From: Bacteroidota bacterium
GTDB taxonomy: Bacteria > Bacteroidota > Bacteroidia > Chitinophagales > Chitinophagaceae
Assembly (NCBI GenBank): GCA_016868475.1
Contig: VGGU01000001.1
Span: 57,405-121,404, forward strand
Direction of reading: 5' to 3'
DNA length: 64,000 nucleotides
Positions 56,467 through 64,000 of the stretch are shown one piece after another. Every line of letters starts with the position of its first letter. Position 1 is the first letter of the stretch. The translations under genes and the position numbers were made by a program. The notes under the pieces were generated by a model that was not told the origin of the DNA, made no database searches, and saw nothing but the letters and a program-made list of their open reading frames with translations.

Positions 56467-59079
56467 ATGATGACTTCCGGTGAAATCCGACAGGCTTTTT
56501 TAGACTTTTTTCAGGCTAAAGAACACGCCATTGTACCCTCGGCCCCTATTGTGGTAAAGAATGATCCTACCCTCATGTTTACCAATGCAGGGATGAATCA
56601 ATTCAAAGACTATTTTCTGGGGAATAAAAAGGCTCCTTACTCAAGAGCAGTTGACACTCAAAAATGTTTGCGTGTTAGTGGAAAGCATAATGATCTGGAA
56701 GAAGTGGGGGTGGATACCTATCACCACACTATGTTTGAAATGCTGGGAAACTGGAGCTTTGGTGATTATTTTAAATCGGAAGCAATTGAATGGAGTTGGC
56801 AATTGCTGACCGAAGTTTACAAAATTCCCAAGGACAGATTATATGCTTCTGTATTTGAAGGAGATGCGAAAGAAGGATTGCCCCCTTCTTCGATTGCCTT
56901 AAAAAAATGGAAAGAAATTTTACCGGACCAGCGAATAGTGTTCGGCAAGAAAAAAGATAATTTCTGGGAAATGGGAGATACGGGTCCCTGTGGGCCTTGC
57001 AGTGAAATACATGTGGATTGCAGGCCGGAGGAGGAACGCAAGAAAATTCCCGGAGAACAACTAGTCAATAAAGACCATCCTCAGGTAATCGAGATCTGGA
57101 ATAATGTATTTATCCAGTACAATAGAAAAAAAGATGGAACCCTCGAGCCCTTACCCTCTACACACGTGGACACGGGCATGGGATTGGAAAGATTGGTACG
57201 TGTGATACAAGGAAAGGATTCCAATTACGATACGGATATTTTTAGCGGCACCATACAACATGTGGCCGCCATCACCGGAAAAAATTACGACGGCTCAGCA
57301 ACTCGGGAAGCCGTAGCTTTTCGTGTATTGGCCGATCATATTCGTGCCATCAGTTTTACCATTGCAGATGGACAGCTTCCTGCTAATACCGGAGCTGGCT
57401 ATGTAATTCGCAGAATTCTGCGTCGGGCGGTTCGATATTATTATTCTTATCTGGGCTACAAGCAACCATTATTGGAACAATTAGTGCCTGTGTTGGCAAA
57501 ACAATTTGAAAACGTATTTCCCGAATTGCAACAGGAGGTGGACTTTGTTAGACGCGTAGTCCGCGAAGAGGAAGAAGCTTTTTTGCGTACGCTTGAAAGG
57601 GGATTACGTAGAATTGAAGAATTGATTGCTGCTTCTGCTGGAACTATTCCCGGAGCTGCTGCATTTGAGTTGTACGATACCTATGGGTTTCCCATTGACC
57701 TCACTCGTTTGATTGCAGGGGAGAAAGGGTTGACTGTTGATGAAAAAGGATTTGAGGAACAAATGGTCAAACAAAAAGATCGCAGCCGTGCTGCCACTGC
57801 AGTAGATGCTGCAGATTGGATAGTGCTTAAGGAAGGCGGAAATCAGTTTGTGGGCTATGATAGTTTGGAAACTTCTACCGAGCTCCTCAAGTACAGAAAA
57901 GTAACAGCAAAAGGAAAAGAAGCTTATCAATGGATTCTGGAAAAAACGCCATTTTATGCAGAAAGTGGTGGACAGGTTGGCGATATTGGTTGGTTAGACT
58001 TTTCCGGAGAATCTATAGAGGTAATTGACACAAAAAAGGATAACGACCTGATTGTTCATATTACTGCGGTTATGCCTGCTGCGGTAAGCAAAACCGTTAC
58101 GGCTAAAGTGGATGCTACAAATCGGTTGAGCACCGCACAACACCATAGCGCTACTCACTTATTACATGCCGCACTCAGACAGGTATTAGGTGTTCATGTT
58201 GCCCAAAAGGGCTCCATGGTACACGCAGCTAATTTGCGATTTGACTTTTCTCATTTTGCCAAAATGAGTGAGGCCGAGATTTTGCAAGTGGAAACCCTGG
58301 TCAATGAAAAAATCAGAGCCAATATTCCTGTGGTGATTCAGTCCATGCCCAAAGAAGAGGCACTCAAGCTGGGGGCCATGGCACTGTTTGGAGAAAAGTA
58401 TGGAGATGTTGTACGTGTGGTGATCATAGATCCATCCTATTCAGTGGAGCTTTGTGGCGGAACTCATATTGGATCTACCGGACAATTGGGGTATTTAAAA
58501 ATTACAGGCGAAACTGCAGTGGCAGCCGGGGTGAGAAGAATAGAAGCCTGTTGTGGAAAGCAGGCAGAAGATTATCTACAAGAACAGATGCAACTATTGG
58601 ATGCTGTTAAGCAAGCTCTTAAGAATCCTAAAGAGTTGTTGCGTGCTATTGAGCAACTTCAATTGGAAAATGCCGAAATAAAAAAACAAGTAGAGTTGCT
58701 CGAAATGCGTGAGCTAAAGGAACGCAGCAAATCTATGGTGTCAGAAATGGAAACCATAAATGGCATCGCTTTTTTAGGTAAACAGATTACTGTAGATAAT
58801 CCCGAGGCATTAAAAAAGATCTGTGCAGCATTAAAATTGCTCCACACAGACCATGTAGCTGTACTAACGGCACAAATACTAGAAAAATCTTATGTAGCGG
58901 TTAGTGTGGCAGAATCCATTGTGCAATCCAAAGGGCTTGATGCCGGAAAAATCATAAAAGAAATAGTAGCTCCTCTGATTAAAGGAGGTGGAGGAGGACA
59001 AAAAACATTGGCAACGGCTGGAGGACAGCAGGCCGATCAATTACCTGCTGTGATCATTGCCGTCAAAACCTTGCTTTAA
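56467..59079 (+). CDS. alaS: Alanine--tRNA ligase
   Basis: VPSAPIVVKNDPTLMFTNAGMNQFKDYFLG; HHSATHLLHAALR; CGGTHI. Confidence 0.98.
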   Translation: MMTSGEIRQAFLDFFQAKEHAIVPSAPIVVKNDPTLMFTNAGMNQFKDYFLGNKKAPYSRAVDTQKCLRVSGKHNDLEEVGVDTYHHTMFEMLGNWSFGDYFKSEAIEWSWQLLTEVYKIPKDRLYASVFEGDAKEGLPPSSIALKKWKEILPDQRIVFGKKKDNFWEMGDTGPCGPCSEIHVDCRPEEERKKIPGEQLVNKDHPQVIEIWNNVFIQYNRKKDGTLEPLPSTHVDTGMGLERLVRVIQGKDSNYDTDIFSGTIQHVAAITGKNYDGSATREAVAFRVLADHIRAISFTIADGQLPANTGAGYVIRRILRRAVRYYYSYLGYKQPLLEQLVPVLAKQFENVFPELQQEVDFVRRVVREEEEAFLRTLERGLRRIEELIAASAGTIPGAAAFELYDTYGFPIDLTRLIAGEKGLTVDEKGFEEQMVKQKDRSRAATAVDAADWIVLKEGGNQFVGYDSLETSTELLKYRKVTAKGKEAYQWILEKTPFYAESGGQVGDIGWLDFSGESIEVIDTKKDNDLIVHITAVMPAAVSKTVTAKVDATNRLSTAQHHSATHLLHAALRQVLGVHVAQKGSMVHAANLRFDFSHFAKMSEAEILQVETLVNEKIRANIPVVIQSMPKEEALKLGAMALFGEKYGDVVRVVIIDPSYSVELCGGTHIGSTGQLGYLKITGETAVAAGVRRIEACCGKQAEDYLQEQMQLLDAVKQALKNPKELLRAIEQLQLENAEIKKQVELLEMRELKERSKSMVSEMETINGIAFLGKQITVDNPEALKKICAALKLLHTDHVAVLTAQILEKSYVAVSVAESIVQSKGLDAGKIIKEIVAPLIKGGGGGQKTLATAGGQQADQLPAVIIAVKTLL

Positions 59080-59098
59080 TTTTACTTATCAATCAACT

Positions 59099-60280
59099 AT
59101 GTCCATCAAACACTTCATTGGCGGTTTAATCTTGATTTTTTTTACCGCATGTTCCGGAAGCGGGTCAAAAGAATTTACAGTTAAAGGAAAGATGGTGGGC
59201 CGTTCCGCTTCCATCATTTATCTAGAGGAAGTGCCAATGGCAACCATGCAGCGCGTGTTGATTGACTCAGTAAAACCAGACAAAGACGGCTCTTTCAAAC
59301 TTCAGGCAAAAGCCGAGGAAGAAACCATTTTCAACATTCGAGTAGAAAATCAAGAATATCCTGCCGCTTCATTGGTAAATGATGCTGCAACTGTTTCGTT
59401 GACGCTGCACTATAACCCGGCTGGTCTTGATTTCCCGGATCGTTATGAGGTAACGGGTTCGCCCTTGAGTAATTCTTTGCAAGCGTACATGCTTGTTTTT
59501 AACAAACAACTGGAGCAGGTTTTTGTATTAGGCAAAGAGTTGGACAGTTTACAAAAAGCACCTGTTGTAATAAAGCCGGCTATCGATGCGTTAGTGGCAA
59601 ATCGTTCCTTGTTGATTCAAGCTGTACAGCAAACTACCGATTCTACATTGAATAGTACTACTAACCCTGCATTTACGATGTTGGTATTGGGTTATTATCA
59701 AAGTATGGCCGGCAATCCAGCAGTAGGATTATCAGGATATACTATGGAACAGGTCCAGTCTCTGGTCAAAAAGTTAATTGATAAAAATCCTAAGCATAAA
59801 GGGTTGGAAGCGGTGAGCATTATGATAGCCGAACAGCCTAAAGCTCCTCAGGGGTTGATTGGACAAACCGCTCCAGAGTTTTCATTGCCTGACCCAAATG
59901 GAAAAATGATCAGCCTCAGTTCTCTTAGAGGCCGCTATGTATTAGTAGATTTTTGGGCAAGTTGGTGTAAGCCTTGTCGTATGGAAAATCCTACTGTAGT
60001 AGAGGCGTATGCAAAATTCAAGAATAGAAACTTTACAGTATTAGGTGTTTCATTAGATAAGCCAGAAGGAAAAAATGATTGGATGAATGCTGTGATGAAA
60101 GACAGGTTAACCTGGACACAGGTTAGCGATCTGCAATATTGGAAAAGTCCGGTTGTTGCCCTCTATAATATTGAAGGTATTCCTTACAATGTATTGATAG
60201 ACCCTGACGGAAAAGTAGTGGCAGAATCATTACGCGGCCAACAGCTGGCTGCCACACTTGAGCAAGTGCTGCCGAAATAG
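59099..60280 (+). CDS. TlpA-family thiol-disulfide oxidoreductase with N-terminal DUF4369-like region, lipoprotein
   Basis: Lipobox FFTAC; 'VDFWASWCKPCRMENPTVVEAYAKF'. Confidence 0.92.
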   Translation: MSIKHFIGGLILIFFTACSGSGSKEFTVKGKMVGRSASIIYLEEVPMATMQRVLIDSVKPDKDGSFKLQAKAEEETIFNIRVENQEYPAASLVNDAATVSLTLHYNPAGLDFPDRYEVTGSPLSNSLQAYMLVFNKQLEQVFVLGKELDSLQKAPVVIKPAIDALVANRSLLIQAVQQTTDSTLNSTTNPAFTMLVLGYYQSMAGNPAVGLSGYTMEQVQSLVKKLIDKNPKHKGLEAVSIMIAEQPKAPQGLIGQTAPEFSLPDPNGKMISLSSLRGRYVLVDFWASWCKPCRMENPTVVEAYAKFKNRNFTVLGVSLDKPEGKNDWMNAVMKDRLTWTQVSDLQYWKSPVVALYNIEGIPYNVLIDPDGKVVAESLRGQQLAATLEQVLPK

Positions 60281-60281
60281 A

Positions 60282-60875
60282 TCATTTCTTTTTTGCTCCC
60301 CAGGTAGCGTAAGTAAATTGTTGACTTGCCTTTTGTGCACGGGGTTTTCGTAAGGGCTTGCATGGTTTCAACGACTGATTACAAGCAGACGGTAGCGCTT
60401 GATATAATTGAGTGCCATCTGTTTTCCATAGCAATTGTTGATCGCTGACCTTTCGGAGAATTTTTCCCGGATTACCAACCACCACCGAACGGGGTGGAAT
60501 TTTTTCTCCTTCTCGAATTAAAGTAAGTGCGCCCACAATCGATTCGTCGCCTAACTCTACATGATCCATGAGCACACTGTTCATCCCAACTAAACAATTT
60601 TTACCAATGGTAGCTCCGTGAATAATTGCCCCATGCCCGATATGTGCGCCTTCTTTTAATAAAACAGTAAGACCGGGAAATAGGTGAATGGTACAATTCT
60701 CTTGAACATTGCAACCATCCTGAAGAATAATCTTTCCCCAATCTCCACGTAAGGCTGCCCCTGGACCAATATAACAGTGTTTACCGATGGTTACATCGCC
60801 GGTAATCACCGCCTGCGGATGAACAAATGAACTGGGGTCTACAACAGGTCGGATACCATTGAAGGAGTAGAACAT
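60282..60875 (-). CDS. Gamma carbonic anhydrase/PaaY-like hexapeptide protein
   Basis: Hexapeptide repeats 'VITGDVTIGKHCYIGPGAALRGDWGKI...IGHGAIIHGATIGKNCLVGMNSVLMD'. Confidence 0.88.
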   Translation of the reverse strand: MFYSFNGIRPVVDPSSFVHPQAVITGDVTIGKHCYIGPGAALRGDWGKIILQDGCNVQENCTIHLFPGLTVLLKEGAHIGHGAIIHGATIGKNCLVGMNSVLMDHVELGDESIVGALTLIREGEKIPPRSVVVGNPGKILRKVSDQQLLWKTDGTQLYQALPSACNQSLKPCKPLRKPRAQKASQQFTYATWGAKKK

Positions 60876-60883
60876 AGTAAAAA

Positions 60884-61321
60884 TTAAATCAGTGTTTTAT
60901 GGGTACGATAACAAAGCCCCTTGAACTGTGCTACTAATTCTTGTTGTTGATTATGAATAGCAATTTGATAGAGACCGGTACTTTTTCCATTATGTAATTC
61001 TGTGGCCGTGGCCGTTAACTGATCTCCAACCTGTACAGGTTTGGTAAAATTGATTGAAGTGTCCAAGGCCACGGATAAATTATTTCTACTATTACAAGCA
61101 AATGCAAATGCACTATCGGCCAATGAAAAAGTAATTCCCCCATGCACAATTCCAAACCCGTTCACCATTTCTTCTCGTATAAGCATACGAATTTGGCTAT
61201 AACCTTCTTTTACTTCAACTATCTCAATACCTAGCCATTGAGAGAATCGATCCTCTTGCATCATGTGCTGCACCACTTGTTGAGCTAATTGATTTTCTGA
61301 TGTTGACATAAAAAATATCAA
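60884..61321 (-). CDS. paaI: Hydroxyphenylacetyl-CoA thioesterase PaaI
   Basis: Hotdog thioesterase 'GFGIVHGGITFSLADSAFAFACNS' beside other paa genes. Confidence 0.9.
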   Translation of the reverse strand: MIFFMSTSENQLAQQVVQHMMQEDRFSQWLGIEIVEVKEGYSQIRMLIREEMVNGFGIVHGGITFSLADSAFAFACNSRNNLSVALDTSINFTKPVQVGDQLTATATELHNGKSTGLYQIAIHNQQQELVAQFKGLCYRTHKTLI

Positions 61322-62091
61322 TGTCCTTTAAACACAGGTTTTCTTTTTTCTAGAAATGCAGCTACCCCTTCTTTGAAATCGTCAGTAGCAGCGGCTTGCA
61401 GTTGCAATTGATCCTCCAGGGCTAGTTGTTCTGCTAAATTATGAGTAGCGCTTTGATTCAATTGCTCTTTAATCAGTGCCAGTGCTCGAGTGGGCATCGT
61501 TGCCAGCTGCTTGACCAAGGTCATTGCTTCTTCCTGTAATTGTGCAGCCACCACTGTTTTCCAGATCAATCCCATTTGCAGGGCTTCTGCACTTGTTATT
61601 TTTTCGCCTAACATCATCAATCCTGCTGCACGTTGCCATCCAACCAAGCGGGGTAGAAAAAAACTGCCTCCAGAATCTGGAACTAATCCAATTTTTGAAA
61701 AGGCTTGTATAAAAGAAGCGTTGTCGCTGGCAATACATAGGTCACAGCTCAATGCCAAATTTGCACCTGCTCCGGCCGCTACACCATTTACTGCAGCTAC
61801 CACCGGTTTTTGTAAAGCACGAATTTGTGTAATGAGTGGATTGTAGTGTTCTTTCAATATTCGTTCCATACCCGGCCCTTGGGGGTCAATGGCTTCTTCC
61901 AAATCTTGTCCTGCGCAAAATGCTTTACCTGCCCCTGTAATCAAAACAGCACGACAATCATTTCCCTTACATTGTTCCAATGCAGCTTGTAATTGCAGGG
62001 CCATCTCTCTGTTAACTGCATTGAATTTTTCAGGCCTATTTAGCGTAATAACGACTATTTGTTCTTTGGTTTCAAATACAATAGAACCCAT
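61318..62091 (-). CDS. paaG: Enoyl-CoA hydratase/isomerase, PaaG-like
   Basis: FCAGQDLEEA; AAVNGVAAGAGANLALSCDL; 'GLVPDSGGSFFLPRLVG'. Confidence 0.9.
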   Translation of the reverse strand: MGSIVFETKEQIVVITLNRPEKFNAVNREMALQLQAALEQCKGNDCRAVLITGAGKAFCAGQDLEEAIDPQGPGMERILKEHYNPLITQIRALQKPVVAAVNGVAAGAGANLALSCDLCIASDNASFIQAFSKIGLVPDSGGSFFLPRLVGWQRAAGLMMLGEKITSAEALQMGLIWKTVVAAQLQEEAMTLVKQLATMPTRALALIKEQLNQSATHNLAEQLALEDQLQLQAAATDDFKEGVAAFLEKRKPVFKGH

Positions 62092-62104
62092 GCAAGCTGT
62101 TTTG

Positions 62105-62112
62105 ACAAAGGT
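62105..62112 (-). promoter_or_regulatory. -7 element TACCTTTG upstream of paaG
   Basis: Minus strand TACCTTTG-tcaaaacagcttgc-ATG; exact TAnnTTTG. Confidence 0.5.
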
Positions 62113-62124
62113 AGGATTTGCTAT

Positions 62125-62628
62125 TTAGTGACACTTGAAATAATCAAATGGCTCTCCACAGTCTTGACATTGTAGTAATGCTTTGCAAGCGGTACTACCA
62201 AACTCGCTGAGTAAATGAGTATGCTCGCTTTTACATTGTGGACAAGGAATACCATCAGTTGGAATAGTGAATCGTTTTTCAGGAGGAGCAATGCCGTAGG
62301 TTTTTAATTTTTCTTTTCCACGTTCAGACATCCAATCTGTGGTCCAGGCAGGAGTGATGGTGTGCTTTATGGTAATCGATTGATAACCTAAGACACCTAA
62401 TTCCATTTTAATAGTATTGGCAATCCAATCCATTGCCGGACAACCTGAGTAGGTGGTGGTGATGGTTACTTCAATAATTCCCGCATCTGCCGGTGGACTT
62501 TTTATAGCTATATCCCTTACTATTCCCAGATCCTTGAGCGAAAGCACCGGTATTTCGGGATCATAGATTTGATCCATCAATTCCCAACAGGCTTGTGTAG
62601 CTTCTGTGTGTAAATGAATGCCGTTCAT
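62125..62628 (-). CDS. paaD: 1,2-phenylacetyl-CoA epoxidase subunit PaaD
   Basis: YDPEIPVLSLKDLGIVRDI; TTTYSGCPAMDWI; C-terminal CPQC...CQDCGEPFDYFKC. Confidence 0.94.
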   Translation of the reverse strand: MNGIHLHTEATQACWELMDQIYDPEIPVLSLKDLGIVRDIAIKSPPADAGIIEVTITTTYSGCPAMDWIANTIKMELGVLGYQSITIKHTITPAWTTDWMSERGKEKLKTYGIAPPEKRFTIPTDGIPCPQCKSEHTHLLSEFGSTACKALLQCQDCGEPFDYFKCH

Positions 62629-62631
62629 ATT

Positions 62632-63375
62632 TTACCAATCACAGCTGGGGTATGTCCGCTGCATATATTGCAGGTCGGTTAAAATAAAACCCAACTCTTC
62701 GGTGTGTATCCCTGTTTTACCTCCTGTTTGCATAAAGCAAGAGGTTAATGATGCAAGAGAAACGGTGGCTTCTTCGAGAGTGGATTGAACAGCTGATAAC
62801 CAATTTGTGTACAACATAGCAGGATCAAGACCCAGTGCTAATTCGTAATCAGCTCCTTTGAATAGTTCGCCCGTGTAGGGCCATAAATTTTCTAATGCCT
62901 TGACAAGACGGGTATGGCTTTCTGCAGTACCATCTCCTAAACGCAATACCCATTCTCTGCTCCACCTACAATGATAGCTTACTTCTTTAAGAGATTTAGT
63001 AGCAATGGCCGCTAATGTGGAATCTTTTCCTTGAGTTAGTTGTGTATAGAGTTCGCGTTGAAAACAGCTGAATAAAAATTGCCGAAGTATGGTTTGTGCC
63101 CAATCTCCATTGGGCCGCTCTACCAGTAAACAATTCTTATACTCTCTTTCGCTGCGTAAAAAAGCCAGTGAATCCTCAGTGGCATCTCCCCCTTTCAGTT
63201 GTGCTGCATATTGATACAGAATCCTGGATTGACCAATCAAATCCAGCGTGATATTAGTGATAGCAATGTCTTGTTCCAGTATCGGACCATGACCGCACCA
63301 AGCAGCATTTCGCTGACCTAGTATAAGTGCGTTATCCGAAAGAGATAAGGTATAATCAAGAAGTGCTTGTTGCAT
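62632..63375 (-). CDS. paaC: 1,2-phenylacetyl-CoA epoxidase subunit PaaC
   Basis: 'DNALILGQRNAAWCGHGPILEQDIAITNITLDLIGQSR', 'VSYHCRWSREWVLRLGDGTAESH'. Confidence 0.95.
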   Translation of the reverse strand: MQQALLDYTLSLSDNALILGQRNAAWCGHGPILEQDIAITNITLDLIGQSRILYQYAAQLKGGDATEDSLAFLRSEREYKNCLLVERPNGDWAQTILRQFLFSCFQRELYTQLTQGKDSTLAAIATKSLKEVSYHCRWSREWVLRLGDGTAESHTRLVKALENLWPYTGELFKGADYELALGLDPAMLYTNWLSAVQSTLEEATVSLASLTSCFMQTGGKTGIHTEELGFILTDLQYMQRTYPSCDW

Positions 63376-63383
63376 GAGTTGAA

Positions 63384-63758
63384 TTACATGTAATTAACCT
63401 GGTCAGGTAAATTGTAAAAAGTCGGATGACGATATACTTTATCGGCGGCAGGTTCAAATAATTCTCCTGCTTCTGCTGGATTGGAAGCGGTGAGGTGTTT
63501 GCTCTCTACCACCCAAATGCTTACGCCTTCCTGGCGTCTGGTATAAACATCTCTTGCATTTTCAATTGCCATCTGGGCATCTGAAGCATGTAGGCTTCCC
63601 ACATGTTTGTGATCCAGTCCTTGCTTGCTCCTAATAAAAACTTCCCAGAGTGGCCAATCGGTTCTGGGTTGTTGATCATTGGAAGGAGTCGTGCCGCTAC
63701 CGGCATCGGGAATATCTCCGTAGTATAATTTTTTTATAAATTGTTTCATATGAATCAA
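63384..63758 (-). CDS. paaB: 1,2-phenylacetyl-CoA epoxidase subunit PaaB
   Basis: 'WPLWEVFIRSKQGLDHKHVGSLHASDAQMAIENARDVYTRRQEGVSIWVV'. Confidence 0.95.
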   Translation of the reverse strand: MIHMKQFIKKLYYGDIPDAGSGTTPSNDQQPRTDWPLWEVFIRSKQGLDHKHVGSLHASDAQMAIENARDVYTRRQEGVSIWVVESKHLTASNPAEAGELFEPAADKVYRHPTFYNLPDQVNYM

Positions 63759-64000
63759 GCTGCTTTAGTACCGGTGTTTTTTTTATTGGCGTAAGCTTGT
63801 GCGGCTTCTCTAACCCAGGCACCTTTCTCCCAAGCTTTTTTTCTAGCCTCCAATCTTTCTTTATTACAAGGGCCATTCCCTTTTACTACCTGCCAGAATT
63901 CGTCCCAATTAATTTCTCCAAAATCATAGTGATTGCGGGTGGCATTCCATTGTAATGCAGGGTCGGGCAAAGTCATTCCCAACACTTTTATCTGCTCGGC
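63755..64000 (-). CDS. paaA: 1,2-phenylacetyl-CoA epoxidase subunit PaaA, C-terminal part (truncated by window edge)
   Basis: 'PDPALQWNATRNHYDFGEINWDEFWQVVKGNGPCNKERLEARKKAWEKGAWVREAAQAY'; overlaps paaB start by 4 nt. Confidence 0.93.
   Translation of the reverse strand, partial: AEQIKVLGMTLPDPALQWNATRNHYDFGEINWDEFWQVVKGNGPCNKERLEARKKAWEKGAWVREAAQAYANKKNTGTKAA

Noticed and set aside
1-64000. CRISPR arrays, tRNAs/rRNAs, IS elements, prophage, toxin-antitoxin or defence islands
   Set aside because: No direct-repeat arrays, cloverleaf sequences, transposases, integrases or defence domains recognised anywhere in the window by eye.

Overview
This 64 kb window is chromosomal DNA from a Bacteroidota bacterium. 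GldD/E/H gliding lipoproteins, RicT/PSP1, TAnnTTTG promoter elements and the rng-HU-mutY-gldE-gldD block support this; a Chitinophagaceae-like lineage is my guess only. It is very densely coded: about 64 genes, nearly all housekeeping (murI, rpmH-rnpA-yidD, cdsA-psd, lpxD, pheS, mutL, ricT-holB, radA, rng, mutY, gldE-gldD, purH, comEC, carB, birA, rsfS, ftsH, alaS), ending in a phenylacetate (paa) cluster that runs off the right edge. I see no mobile element, CRISPR array, prophage, tRNA or rRNA, and no obvious new multi-gene defence or biosynthetic system. Two small ribosomal-type genes are missing from the ORF track: rpmH at 1548-1703 and a 31-aa COX24/AURKAIP1-like protein at 32312-32407. 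The most interesting signals are: (i) a 15-nt perfect complementarity between a candidate terminated small RNA at about 13006-13200 (-) and the radA leader at 29545-29559, next to a GAAA-capped hairpin; (ii) several genes with a TAnnTTTG-type -7 element only 3-4 nt before the start codon, suggesting leaderless mRNAs; (iii) intrinsic terminators just upstream of, or inside, the next gene's start (rnpA, comEC, radA); (iv) 12 of 12 convergent gene pairs with gaps from -21 to +18 nt; (v) proteins with altered active-site motifs or domain content (ureohydrolase lacking metal ligands, CarB without its allosteric domain, ComEC without a metallo-beta-lactamase domain, a NagZ/serine-hydrolase fusion). 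All calls are by eye; no database search was run.
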